Assembly (NCBI GenBank): GCA_039177505.1
Contig: JBCDFR010000021.1
Span: forward strand, 1 to 64,000
Reading direction: 5' to 3'
From: JABSQH01 sp039177505
GTDB lineage: Bacteria > Actinomycetota > Acidimicrobiia > Acidimicrobiales > Ilumatobacteraceae
DNA length: 64,000 bases
Shown: positions 17,354-26,208 of the stretch, piece after piece
How the letters are laid out: every line of letters begins with the position of its first letter
How positions within the stretch are numbered: position 1 is the stretch's first letter
Notes under the pieces: model-generated
Told to the model about the DNA's origin: nothing
The model's database searches: none
What the model saw: the letters and a program-made list of their open reading frames with translations, nothing else
Translations under genes and position numbers: made by a program

Positions 17354-19570
17354 ATGCGAGTGTTGGGTTGGCTTCCTCGATTGGCGCTGGTGATCGCCGC
17401 CGGCGCGCTGCTGATCACTGCGGTGGTCGTGGGCGTGGCGCCGCGCATTTGGCACATTGCGAACGCGCATGAGGAACTGCCCGTCGAGCTCCCCGAGTTC
17501 GAACGGCTCGCGCAGCGCACGTATGTGTACGACGCCAACGGCAACGAGATCGCGCTCTACGAGCTCGAGAACTCCCAACCGATTGCCTACGAGGACTTGT
17601 CGCCCCAGGTGATCGAGGCGTTCCTCGTGGTGGAAGACAAGGAGTTCTTCGATCACGATGGCGTGAACGTCCGCAGCCTCGTGCGAGCGACGCTCTCGAA
17701 CTTCTCGACCGACGCACCCCAACAGGGTGCATCGACGATCACCATGCAGGTGGTCAAGAACGACTTCCTCGCCGGACTCGAGCGTGACGGCCGCTACAAG
17801 CTCTTGCAGATCCACTACGCACGGATGCTCGAAAAGGAGATGAGTAAAGAGCAGATCCTCGAGCGCTATCTCAACACGGTGTTCTTCGGCAACAACGCCT
17901 ACGGCATCCAAGCGGCGGCCGAGACCTACTTCGGCAAGGCCGCCGCCGACCTCGACTTCATCGAAGCGGCGTTCCTCGCTGGCCTCGTCCGGTCGCCGTC
18001 GGGTTTCGACCCGATCAACGAGCCCGAGGCCAGCCGCCGCCGCTTTTTGCAGGTGCTCGATCGGCTCGAGAGCGACGGGTACATCACCGAATTCGAAGCC
18101 GAACGCTTGGCTGAGGAGTTTGTGCTCCCCGAGCGGGTGAAATCGATTTCTACGCGATCGATCGAGCGCAGCTACTACACCGAGGCACTCCGGGACTTCC
18201 TGCTGAACAAGAGCGACGTGCTCGGCGATACGCCACAAGAGCGCTACAACCTGTTGTTCCGTGGTGGGCTGCAGATTCACACCACACTCGACAGTGGCCT
18301 GCAGAGTGCCGCCGAAGAAGCACGCAACACATTGCCGGACACCTTGCAGGGTTTCGACGCAGCGATGGTGTCGCTCGACTCGCGTACCGGCGCCATTCGG
18401 GCGATGGTCGGTGGTCGTGGTTTCCAAGCGGGTGAGCGTGAGGTGAACATGGCGCTCCAACCGCGCCAGACCGGGTCGAGCATCAAGTTCTTCATCCTTG
18501 CGGCCGCGGTGCAGGCGGGCGCCCAGGCGGGCGACATCATCGATGGTCGGCGCGGCTGCCGCCTGCCGAACGAGGGGGACCCCAACGACCCGGTGTTCGA
18601 GATCAACGGCGGCGTCGCAGGCAGCGTGACCAATCTCGCCGAGCAGACGTGGAGCTCGGTCAACTGCGCATTCGCCCGTCTGTCGCAGGTCGTCGGGCTC
18701 AACCGGGTCGTCGACACCACGTATCGGATGGCGGCCTCGCCGTATCTGCGGCCAGGGCAGACGGACCGGCCGCCGATCGAGCCGTTCGCCAGCTACGCCA
18801 CCGGCGCCAACGAGATGAGCCCGCTCGACATGGCCAGTGGAATCCAGACCCTCGCCAACGAGGGGATGCACCACGAGCCGTACTACGTCGAGTTCATCGA
18901 CGACGCCGAGGGTAACCGGATCTACACCCACTTCGATCCCGGCACACAGGTGCTGACGCCGGACGCCGCGGTCGAGACGGTCGACATCATGAAAGGTGTC
19001 CTCACCCGCGGCACCGCTCGCCGCGAGTTGGCCAGTTTCAGCCGACCAGCGTTCGGTAAAACCGGTACGCAGGAGAACAACACCAACGCCTGGTTCGCCG
19101 GCGGCACCCGCCAACTGTCGACCGCGGTGTGGGTCGGCGATCCCGATGCCTATACGCCGATGGTCAGCATCCCGGAGTTCCTCGACGCCGGCGTGAGCAG
19201 GGTGCAAGGCGGCACGTTCCCCGCCGAGATCTGGGGGGCCTTCATGGAGCCCGCCCACGTTCTGCTCCCGCCCGAAGACTGGCCCGCCGCGCCGCCGCCC
19301 GAACGACCGAACGCGCAGCTGGTGCTCCCCGGCAACCAGTGCGCGTTCCAGGTGGTCGGCGTCGAGATCGTTCCTCCCGAAGAGCCTCCCGAAGGAGCGC
19401 CGACCACACCGCCACCGCCGCCCGATGCAGAACCCGTCGAGACGGCGCCACCCGTCACGGTGCCGATCACGGCACCTGTCGACATCGGTACCGTCGTGCC
19501 ACCGGACATCGTCGATCCGACCTATCCGATTCCCACGATCCCCGCCGATCAGACCGTCGTGCCGTGCTGA
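17354..19570 (+). CDS. Class A penicillin-binding protein (transglycosylase/transpeptidase)
   Basis: 738 residues; polymerises and cross-links peptidoglycan outside the membrane. An N-terminal membrane anchor (about residues 9-28) is followed by the GT51 domain: catalytic Glu in VVEDKEFFDHDGV (about E94), QGASTITMQVVKN and RYLNTVFFGNNAYG. The transpeptidase domain has the active Ser in TGSSIKFF (about 374), SVN and FGKTGTQENN (KTG about 567). A long Pro/Thr/Glu-rich tail (PPPPPDAEPVETAPPVTVP) ends the protein. The downstream zinc-ribbon gene begins within its last codons. Confidence 0.96.
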   Translation: MRVLGWLPRLALVIAAGALLITAVVVGVAPRIWHIANAHEELPVELPEFERLAQRTYVYDANGNEIALYELENSQPIAYEDLSPQVIEAFLVVEDKEFFDHDGVNVRSLVRATLSNFSTDAPQQGASTITMQVVKNDFLAGLERDGRYKLLQIHYARMLEKEMSKEQILERYLNTVFFGNNAYGIQAAAETYFGKAAADLDFIEAAFLAGLVRSPSGFDPINEPEASRRRFLQVLDRLESDGYITEFEAERLAEEFVLPERVKSISTRSIERSYYTEALRDFLLNKSDVLGDTPQERYNLLFRGGLQIHTTLDSGLQSAAEEARNTLPDTLQGFDAAMVSLDSRTGAIRAMVGGRGFQAGEREVNMALQPRQTGSSIKFFILAAAVQAGAQAGDIIDGRRGCRLPNEGDPNDPVFEINGGVAGSVTNLAEQTWSSVNCAFARLSQVVGLNRVVDTTYRMAASPYLRPGQTDRPPIEPFASYATGANEMSPLDMASGIQTLANEGMHHEPYYVEFIDDAEGNRIYTHFDPGTQVLTPDAAVETVDIMKGVLTRGTARRELASFSRPAFGKTGTQENNTNAWFAGGTRQLSTAVWVGDPDAYTPMVSIPEFLDAGVSRVQGGTFPAEIWGAFMEPAHVLLPPEDWPAAPPPERPNAQLVLPGNQCAFQVVGVEIVPPEEPPEGAPTTPPPPPDAEPVETAPPVTVPITAPVDIGTVVPPDIVDPTYPIPTIPADQTVVPC

Positions 19571-20274
19571 GCGCCGTCGAGACACTGCTACAGCTCTCCA
19601 CACTCGATGCGGAGCTGACGCGATGTCGGATCGCTCGCGAGCGTCTGCCCGAGCGTGAGCGTGCCGCCACGGCGTCGCAGGCAGTTGCAGATTGGGAACT
19701 CGAATCCGCCCGCCTGACGGCCCGCATCGACGAGCTGACAACGGTGATCGACCAGGCTGAAGCACGCGGTGCCGAACTCACGGCGACCAAAGAGCGGCTC
19801 GAAGCGCAGATGAAGACCGTCATCGCGCCCCGCGAAGCTGAGGCGCTGATGCACGAGATCGCCACGATCGACAGCCAGCACGACGAACTCGATCTCGCCG
19901 AGCTCGGTGCACTCGAAGAGCAGAGCGACCTCGACGACCGGCTGACGGCGCATCTCGGGCAGCAGGATGGCCTGCGCGCGGCAGCGGTGCAGGCCGACGA
20001 GCAACTGACGATGGCGGTTGCGGACATCGATGCCGAGGTCCAACGGCTCGAGCCGCAACGCTCCGAGCTCTTCGCCACCCTCGACGATCGCATCGGGCGG
20101 CGCTACGGACAACTGTTGGAATCGCTCGGGAGTGCCGTCGGCCAACTCGAGGGCAGCCGCTGCGTGACCTGCCACCTCGATCTCTCACCCGGTGAGGTCG
20201 ACGTCGCCCGCGATGAAGCCGCCGACACCGGGTTTACTGACTGTCCGCAGTGCGGACGGTTGTTCGTCGTGTAG
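19564..20274 (+). CDS. Coiled-coil protein with C4 zinc ribbon (CdsZ/Rv2229c-like)
   Basis: 236 residues from GTG 19564, overlapping the PBP stop. About 190 residues of charged heptad-like helix (ESARLTARIDELTTVIDQAE, KERLEAQMKTVIAPREAEAL) form a helical hairpin, ending in a zinc ribbon CVTCHLDLSPGEVD ... CPQCGRLFVV. This is the conserved actinobacterial C4 zinc-ribbon family found next to RNase H/phosphatase genes in mycobacteria; here a histidine phosphatase lies one gene away, preserving that linkage. The molecular role is not settled. Confidence 0.88.
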   Translation: MLSAVETLLQLSTLDAELTRCRIARERLPERERAATASQAVADWELESARLTARIDELTTVIDQAEARGAELTATKERLEAQMKTVIAPREAEALMHEIATIDSQHDELDLAELGALEEQSDLDDRLTAHLGQQDGLRAAAVQADEQLTMAVADIDAEVQRLEPQRSELFATLDDRIGRRYGQLLESLGSAVGQLEGSRCVTCHLDLSPGEVDVARDEAADTGFTDCPQCGRLFVV

Positions 20275-20277
20275 CCG

Positions 20278-20763
20278 GTGTTCTTCTGGTACGTCGCAAC
20301 GGCAGTCTTTGCTGTCGGCTGGGTGTTTCGCGACCCGCGCTTCGACTACCGCCTCCTGATCGTCGGGTCGGTACTGCCACTGATCGATGGATTGTTCGGC
20401 GGCGCACGTGCGCTCTACAGCGTGGTTACGGCCATCGTGGTGTTGGTCGTGGTCATGCTGGCGACGATCGGTCGGCGGTCGCTGCGCAAGGTCTTGCTCG
20501 GTCTCCCGATCGGGATGATCCTGCACCTCGTGTTCAGCACGGCGTGGGACGACACCGAGGTGTTCTGGTGGCCGCTCTCCGGATGGAGCATCGAGGGCGA
20601 CCCGCCGCTGCCGGTGGTCGCGCATGGGTGGTGGAGCGTGGCACTCGAGTTGGTCGGCATCGTCGGGTGTGTCGCGCTCTGGCGTCACAACGGGCTGTCG
20701 TCGGCGGAACGACGCCGGGACTTCCTGCACACCGGTCAGCTCGACGTCGCTGTGCGACACTGA
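20278..20763 (+). CDS. Small multi-pass membrane protein
   Basis: 161 residues from GTG 20278, 3 bp after the zinc-ribbon gene. About four membrane segments: an N-terminal one before FRDPRFDYRLLIVGS, one near LPLIDGLFGG, a strong one at VVTAIVVLVVVMLATIG, and one near the C-terminus (VALELVGIVGCVALW). A conserved-looking HLVFSTAWDDTEVFWWP lies between. This resembles actinobacterial membrane proteins of unknown function placed next to histidine phosphatases; a metal-dependent hydrolase relationship is possible but unproven. Confidence 0.75.
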   Translation: MFFWYVATAVFAVGWVFRDPRFDYRLLIVGSVLPLIDGLFGGARALYSVVTAIVVLVVVMLATIGRRSLRKVLLGLPIGMILHLVFSTAWDDTEVFWWPLSGWSIEGDPPLPVVAHGWWSVALELVGIVGCVALWRHNGLSSAERRRDFLHTGQLDVAVRH

Positions 20764-20767
20764 CGTC

Positions 20768-21343
20768 GTGCTGATCCTGGTTCGTCACGGCCGCACCGAG
20801 GGCAATGCCAAGGGTCTGTTGCAAGGACGTCTCGACCATCCTCTCGACGAGGTCGGCGAACGACAGGCCGCCGCGGTGGCTGCCGCCATTGGCTCGCAGG
20901 TCGACATCGATACGGTGATCGCCAGTCCGCTGCAGCGTGCCCAGCAGACCGCTGCTGCGTTCGGTCGGTCGGTGGAGACCGATGACCGTTGGGCCGAGTT
21001 GTCGTACGGCCGGTACGAAGGTGTGCCGCACGCGGACGTGCCATCGGAAGTCTGGGAACGATGGCGTGCGGATCATTCGTTCATCCCGGCCGGTGGCGAG
21101 TCGTTGATCGCGCTCGACGAGCGTGTGCGTGCGGCAGCCGCTGATGCCGCGGAACGCGCAGCCACCTCGAATGTCTTGGTCGTCAGTCACGTGTCGCCGA
21201 TCAAGGCCGCGGTGGCGTGGGCGCTCGACACCGGGATCGGGTTGATGTGGAACAGCCATCTCGACCAGGCGTCGATCTGCCGGATCGGATTCCGTGGCCC
21301 GCGACCGATCCTCTACACCTTCAACGAAACCGTCGAGTTGTAA
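20768..21343 (+). CDS. Histidine phosphatase-family protein
   Basis: 191 residues from GTG 20768, 4 bp after the preceding stop. It opens LILVRHGRTEGNAKGLLQGR, with the phosphate-accepting His of the RHG motif; further catalytic positions are ASPLQRAQQTA (second Arg), AELSYGRYEGV (Glu) and VVSHVSPIKAA (second His). This is the phosphoglycerate-mutase/acid-phosphatase superfamily. Gene order with the zinc-ribbon protein points to the Rv2228c-type phosphatase half, but without the RNase H domain. The substrate is unknown. Confidence 0.92.
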   Translation: MLILVRHGRTEGNAKGLLQGRLDHPLDEVGERQAAAVAAAIGSQVDIDTVIASPLQRAQQTAAAFGRSVETDDRWAELSYGRYEGVPHADVPSEVWERWRADHSFIPAGGESLIALDERVRAAAADAAERAATSNVLVVSHVSPIKAAVAWALDTGIGLMWNSHLDQASICRIGFRGPRPILYTFNETVEL

Positions 21344-21344
21344 C

Positions 21345-21383
21345 GGTGGTGTCTGAGACCGTCTAAGGCTCTCAGACACCACC
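21345..21383. terminator. Strong bidirectional hairpin terminator
   Basis: Perfect 14-bp stem (GGTGGTGTCTGAGA ... TCTCAGACACCACC) around an 11-nt loop, directly after the phosphatase stop and 14 bp before the stop of the convergent ABC binding-protein gene. There is no long T-run, but the stem is exceptionally stable and placed to serve both strands. Confidence 0.8.
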
Positions 21384-21397
21384 CACACAGTGCGCGA

Positions 21398-23212
21398 TCA
21401 GCCGGGCGACGGGTAGTCGGGGGGCGTCTCGTCCGGCGGGGGAATGTCGAGGAACGGCACAGAGTCGGCCGCATCGAACAGCGACGACAGCGCCGGCCAC
21501 TCGCCGGGGAGATACCGGGCGCCGCCGTCGGCGTACTGGTACATCCCTTGGCCTTCCTTGCGAATCTCGTCGATGCCGTTGCTGGTGGGATCCCACCAGA
21601 TCACGGTGGCATCGTCCACGCCGTTGTAATCGAGCCCTTCCCAGATGTCGCCTTCACCCCAGGAGAGGAACGGTTGGGTAATGGCCCGATCCGACCCCAA
21701 CCCGAACACGCCCTCCCGGAACGACTCGGGGGTGAGCTCGGGGCCGGTCTGTTGCAGCGCGGCGAACATCGTAGACAACGACGGAATCAAGACCTCGATG
21801 GTGTCGTCGGCAGGTGGCGGCGAGCCGTTGAACCACTCGTACAGACGATAGAAGCCGCGATCCTCCGGCGGCGTCCGCAACCACAGGTGGCTGACACCGA
21901 ACGCGTTGGCCCACTGCTCCTGGTCGTAAGTACGAGCGAACGCCGTGGTGTCGACGAGCGTCGGGGCGGCGATGACCCACTCTGGGAAGTACTCCTGCGC
22001 AGTTGCCTCGCGAGTGAGGTCGCGCGGTGCGACCGGATCGGCAGACAAGATCACCGACGTCACCCCGGCATCTTTCATCTGGGCAATGATCTGCGCGGCC
22101 GAGGCCTGCAACGACGCCGGGTCGAGCACGTACGACTGCACTTGCGCCATCTCGATGCCGTCGGCGGCCAATCCGTCGATCAGCGCCTCAGCGTTCGCCT
22201 GCGACTCGGCGCTCGATTCGAGGTAGATGTGCCCGAACGTGCGTGGCTGGTTCTGGAAGTCCTCGTCACCGGCGAACTCGGCATTGCCCCCGGCCAACTG
22301 GTTGGCGATGAACTCGCGCACGTGCTCGCGGCTCTGGAGTGAGCCGATCGCCGTGGTCCATACGTACGGATCGCGTTCGGCGTACCACTCCTGTGGCTGA
22401 CCCGGCGTGCATCCGAGGCACACGATGCCGTTCGCGGCCAGCTCGTCGGCGAAGGCGTTGGTCAACACCGGACCGCCGACGACGGCGAAGGGCTGGATCT
22501 CTTCGGCGATGCGCACCGCATCGGCGCGCGCCGCGACCTCATCGCTGGAGATCCCACTGCCTTCGAACACCTCGAGTTCGACGGTGCGGCCGTACAGCTC
22601 GTAGAAGCTGTTGAATACGTCGGCCATTCCCTGGACCGTGGCCGAGTCGTCGGCGTTGGTGTCGTCGTTGGCGATTGCGTCGTTGATGAAGTTGAGCACC
22701 GGGTCGTCGTCGGGCCCGAGGTAGTACACGACTTTGATCGTGTCGCCGGTGACGCCACTCGCGGTGTCGCCGCCATTGTCGCCGTCGAAGGGTGCGTAAC
22801 ATTCGGGGGCGAAGAACCATGGCATCGCCCACTGACCCGTCTCGGTGTCGCAGCGTTCGTCCCAGGCCACCTCGATGCCCTGTTCCTCGGCCTGACTGAA
22901 TGTCAGCGGATACACGATCTCGGCAGCCTCGCCGCCGCTCCCGACGGCGGCGGTCGTTGGTGACTCGGTCGTGTCGGTGGTGTTGTCGGGAGCAGCTGTT
23001 GGTGCGGTCGTCGTCTCCGACCCGGTGTCCGTCGTTGCCGTCGTCTCAGCGGTTGAACTGTCAGACGACTCACCGTCGTCGTCATCACCCCCCGACACGA
23101 CGATCACGCCGGCGACGGCGGCCACGATCAACACGATCGCCGCCACCGGCCCCCACTTTCGAACGGCGTTGCCGCCTGATGACGACTCGTCTCCTGCAGT
23201 TGCTGGTTGCAC
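21398..23212 (-). CDS. Branched-chain amino-acid-type ABC transporter substrate-binding protein
   Basis: 604 residues from GTG 23212 with a good GGGGAAGGGG ribosome site. A basic start (VRKWG) leads into one membrane anchor (about residues 20-40, VAAIVLIVAAVAGVIVV), then an Asp/Ser/Thr-rich linker, then a periplasmic-binding type 1 domain: AVVGGPVLTNAFADELAANG, PYVWTTAIGSLQSREHV and AQIIAQMKDAGVTSVILSAD. There is no lipobox cysteine, so it appears anchored by the helix rather than by lipid. It follows the fused MFS/ATPase gene by 2 bp and the fused permease; the three form a complete Liv-type importer operon. The ligand is unknown. Confidence 0.88.
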   Translation of the reverse strand: MQPATAGDESSSGGNAVRKWGPVAAIVLIVAAVAGVIVVSGGDDDDGESSDSSTAETTATTDTGSETTTAPTAAPDNTTDTTESPTTAAVGSGGEAAEIVYPLTFSQAEEQGIEVAWDERCDTETGQWAMPWFFAPECYAPFDGDNGGDTASGVTGDTIKVVYYLGPDDDPVLNFINDAIANDDTNADDSATVQGMADVFNSFYELYGRTVELEVFEGSGISSDEVAARADAVRIAEEIQPFAVVGGPVLTNAFADELAANGIVCLGCTPGQPQEWYAERDPYVWTTAIGSLQSREHVREFIANQLAGGNAEFAGDEDFQNQPRTFGHIYLESSAESQANAEALIDGLAADGIEMAQVQSYVLDPASLQASAAQIIAQMKDAGVTSVILSADPVAPRDLTREATAQEYFPEWVIAAPTLVDTTAFARTYDQEQWANAFGVSHLWLRTPPEDRGFYRLYEWFNGSPPPADDTIEVLIPSLSTMFAALQQTGPELTPESFREGVFGLGSDRAITQPFLSWGEGDIWEGLDYNGVDDATVIWWDPTSNGIDEIRKEGQGMYQYADGGARYLPGEWPALSSLFDAADSVPFLDIPPPDETPPDYPSPG

Positions 23213-23214
23213 GG

Positions 23215-26208
23215 TTATCCCCTTCCCCCCGAACGGGCGATTGCGGCACCGGAGGTGCCGAGGTACGACTCGACCACGTCGGGATGTGCCAACACGTCGT
23301 CGGGTGGACCCGTGGTGACAACTGTTCCTTGGTCGAGAGCGATCAGTCGGTCGGCGATCGACGACACGAATGGAATGTCGTGTTCGACGATCACGATGCT
23401 GGCGCCCATCTCGTCACGCAGCCGGCGGACGACGGGGGCCAGGGCTTCGACCTCGCGTTGGGCGATGCCCGAGGTCGGCTCGTCGAGCAGGATCACCGTC
23501 GGACGGTGGGCGACGAGCCCAGCGAGGTCGACGACACGCCGCGTCCCGGTCGACAACTCGCGGACGAACGAGTTGCGGTACGCACCGAGGCCCATCAGCT
23601 CGATCAGTTCATCGACGCGGGCCGCGACCTGCTGCTCCGACTCGAACGCCCAGGGCAGGTGCAGTGCGGCGACCGTCGTGCTCCGGCTCGGGACAAAGCG
23701 TTCGAGCGTGATCGACAAGGTCTCCGCCACGGTGAGCTCTGGAAACAGGCGAGCATCCTGGAAGCTGCGCCCGAGACCGGCGGCCGCCCGATCGGCGGGA
23801 CGCAGGCCGGTGATGTCCTGGCCGGTGAGCACGACCCGGCCGGCATCGGTGGGTGTGAAGCCGGAGATCAGATCGAACACGGTCGTCTTCCCTGCGCCGT
23901 TGGGTCCAATGACGCCGACGATCTCGCGCGGCGCGACGTCGAAGCTCACACTGGCCACCGCCCGGATGCCACCGAAACTGACCGCGAGACCATCGACGTG
24001 CAGCGCCGGATGATCGCTCGTCACCGTGACTGCATCGATGGCCGAATGGGTATCGAGGTTGTCAACAATCGGCTGATCGTCGTGATGGCCGTTGGCTCCG
24101 TTCGTGGCACTGCTGGCGGCGTCGTCAGCGGCCCCCGACAAGAACACCGATCGCAGCAGGTCGGGGCGCTCGAGCAGTTCGGCGGTCGGCCCGTCGAAGC
24201 GGATCTCGCCGCGTTCCATGAAGTACGCCCGATCGGCGACCGTGAGGGCGACGTTGACGCTCTGCTCGACCAGAACGACAGTGACCCCGTCGCGCGCCAT
24301 GCGGGAGACGATCGGCAGGAGCTGACCGACGATCACCGGCGCGAGACCGAGCGACAGCTCGTCGATCAGCAGCACCTTCGGGCGCATGATGAAGCTCATC
24401 GCCAGGGCGAGCATTTGCTGTTGTCCACCCGACAGGTTCGCCGCCGGCTCGTCGAGACGTGCGGCGAGCGCGGGGAACGTCTTGAGCACCTCGGCGCGGG
24501 CAGCGGTCACACCGGCGGCGTCGCGACGGTTGGTCCAACCGGCCAGATCGAGATTCTCACCGACCGTGAGCGAACCGAACACGCCAGCGCCACCGGGCAT
24601 CTGCACGATGCCGAGAGCGGCGATCTCCTCGGGTGGCGCATGGGTGATATCGCGGCCGTCGAGCACGATGGCGCCGCGGTCGGCCTCGACGATGCCGCTG
24701 ATCGACTTGAGCAGGGTCGACTTCCCGGCGCCGTTGGTGCCCAGAAGTGCGATGACTTCGCTTTCGTCGAGGTGGAACTCCACGTCGCGCAGCACGGTCC
24801 GCCCGTCGTAGCCGGCGTACACCCCGCGCACCAGCAGCAGGTTGCTCGTGCCATTGCGACGGTCGAACAGCACCTCGGACCTGGCGGCGGCCGACTGCCA
24901 CACCTGGGCGATGTCGCCGTCGATGACGTCGGCTGTGCTGCGCAGGATCAAGCTGCCGATGACGAACATCGGGAGCATCACCAACATGCCGACGCGAATC
25001 GACCACGTGTCGGCAACCCAGCCGATGAACGGCAGGATCAACAGACCGGGGATGATCCACAAGGAGGCGACCGAGAACCCGGTGGCCCTCGTCCTTGGAG
25101 GGATCGCCAACGAGAGAGCCGCGAGCACCCCGGGGCCGACGACCGCGAGGGATGCCGAGATCACGCAATTCAGCGCCACGGCGATGTACACGTTCGGGGC
25201 GAGCGCGAAACCGACCGACGCGAACGAGCACAGCAGTGCCGCGGAGGCGACGAATCGGATCAGCCCTTTCACGTTGCCGATGTAGCGCTTGGTGGCGACG
25301 CGCGCGCCGATGACCAGCCCGACGAGAGCGAACGGTTCCGCTACGGCGGCGGCGACGCCGCGGGCGCGTTCGTCGAGCCCGAACTCCTCGTCGTAGAGGA
25401 GTGCCGCCAGGGTGACGAAGCCGATCAATGCAGTCGCCAGGAACGGCAAACTCCACCAGATGCGCTGCAGCGACCGCACCTTGTGTACCGTGCGCCAACT
25501 CTCGGCGAACGACGGCGCTTCCTCCTCGGTGTCGACCACTTCGGCCGATGCGCCAGTGGCCTGTCGTTCCCATCGGCCGCGCGTCGGCTCGCGCAGCGTC
25601 ATCGCCAGCATGGCGAAGATCGCCGTCGGGATGACGAAGATCAGGAACGGCACTCGCCATCCGAACGCATAGGCGAGGAGTCCCGCCGAGAGCGGGCCGA
25701 CGAAGGCGCCGACGGCGTTGGCTGCGCGGTGGAAGCTGTAGACGCGACTACGCGTCTCGATCGGGTAGTAGTCGGCGATCAGGCTGTTGTGCGTCGGATC
25801 GATCACGGCTTTACCCAGCGATGAGCCCGACCGGGCGATGGTCAGCAGGATCAGTCCGGTGGCCAGCCCGGTCATTCCCGAAAAGAAGCCCCACGCAAGT
25901 GCACCGCCGACGACGATCGGGATGCGTCGCGAGCGGTCGGCCCATTGCGCAATCGGCACCTGCAGCGCGAGTGCTGCGACTGCGGCGAGTGCCACCAGTG
26001 ACAGTGCGGTTTGGATGTCGATGCTGAACGCGTCGCGGATCTCGGGCAAGAGGATGCCGAAGGCGGTGCGGTCGAGTTCGTCGACGGCGTTCAGCCCGAA
26101 CAGCACGATCAGCGGGAACGCTGCCTCACCGCCGCAGATGTCGCGCATCCACTGTCGGGGGTGGGCCACGCCGTGGGCGACACCTCGGACGTTCGAGCCG
26201 ACGCTCAT
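23215..26208 (-). CDS. Triple fusion: MFS transporter + LivF-type + LivG-type ABC ATPases
   Basis: 997 residues. Residues about 25-430 form an MFS transporter (LFGLNAVDELDRTAFGILLP, ADYYPIETRSRVYSFHRAAN). Residues about 455-695 are a LivF-like ATPase: Walker A LLGTNGAGKST (about 489), LSGGQQQMLALAMSF, Walker B VLLIDELSLGLAP, VLVEQSVNVAL. A low-complexity Ala/Asn/His linker leads to residues about 745-985, a LivG-like ATPase: Walker A IGPNGAGKTT (about 768), LSTGTRRVVDLAG, Walker B VILLDEPTSGI, IVEHDIPFV. Both ATPases look catalytically intact. Its start overlaps the stop of the LivH-LivM fusion (ATGA). How an MFS barrel serves an ABC importer is unclear. Confidence 0.93.
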   Translation of the reverse strand: MSVGSNVRGVAHGVAHPRQWMRDICGGEAAFPLIVLFGLNAVDELDRTAFGILLPEIRDAFSIDIQTALSLVALAAVAALALQVPIAQWADRSRRIPIVVGGALAWGFFSGMTGLATGLILLTIARSGSSLGKAVIDPTHNSLIADYYPIETRSRVYSFHRAANAVGAFVGPLSAGLLAYAFGWRVPFLIFVIPTAIFAMLAMTLREPTRGRWERQATGASAEVVDTEEEAPSFAESWRTVHKVRSLQRIWWSLPFLATALIGFVTLAALLYDEEFGLDERARGVAAAVAEPFALVGLVIGARVATKRYIGNVKGLIRFVASAALLCSFASVGFALAPNVYIAVALNCVISASLAVVGPGVLAALSLAIPPRTRATGFSVASLWIIPGLLILPFIGWVADTWSIRVGMLVMLPMFVIGSLILRSTADVIDGDIAQVWQSAAARSEVLFDRRNGTSNLLLVRGVYAGYDGRTVLRDVEFHLDESEVIALLGTNGAGKSTLLKSISGIVEADRGAIVLDGRDITHAPPEEIAALGIVQMPGGAGVFGSLTVGENLDLAGWTNRRDAAGVTAARAEVLKTFPALAARLDEPAANLSGGQQQMLALAMSFIMRPKVLLIDELSLGLAPVIVGQLLPIVSRMARDGVTVVLVEQSVNVALTVADRAYFMERGEIRFDGPTAELLERPDLLRSVFLSGAADDAASSATNGANGHHDDQPIVDNLDTHSAIDAVTVTSDHPALHVDGLAVSFGGIRAVASVSFDVAPREIVGVIGPNGAGKTTVFDLISGFTPTDAGRVVLTGQDITGLRPADRAAAGLGRSFQDARLFPELTVAETLSITLERFVPSRSTTVAALHLPWAFESEQQVAARVDELIELMGLGAYRNSFVRELSTGTRRVVDLAGLVAHRPTVILLDEPTSGIAQREVEALAPVVRRLRDEMGASIVIVEHDIPFVSSIADRLIALDQGTVVTTGPPDDVLAHPDVVESYLGTSGAAIARSGGRG

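Noticed and set aside
17207..19765. 852-codon minus-strand ORF opposite the penicillin-binding protein
   Set aside because: Low-complexity shadow; the plus strand has GT51 and transpeptidase motifs.
22900..25824. 974-codon plus-strand ORF opposite the binding protein and MFS/ATPase gene
   Set aside because: It is Arg/Asp/Gln-rich without domains, while the minus strand shows intact Walker motifs and MFS helices.
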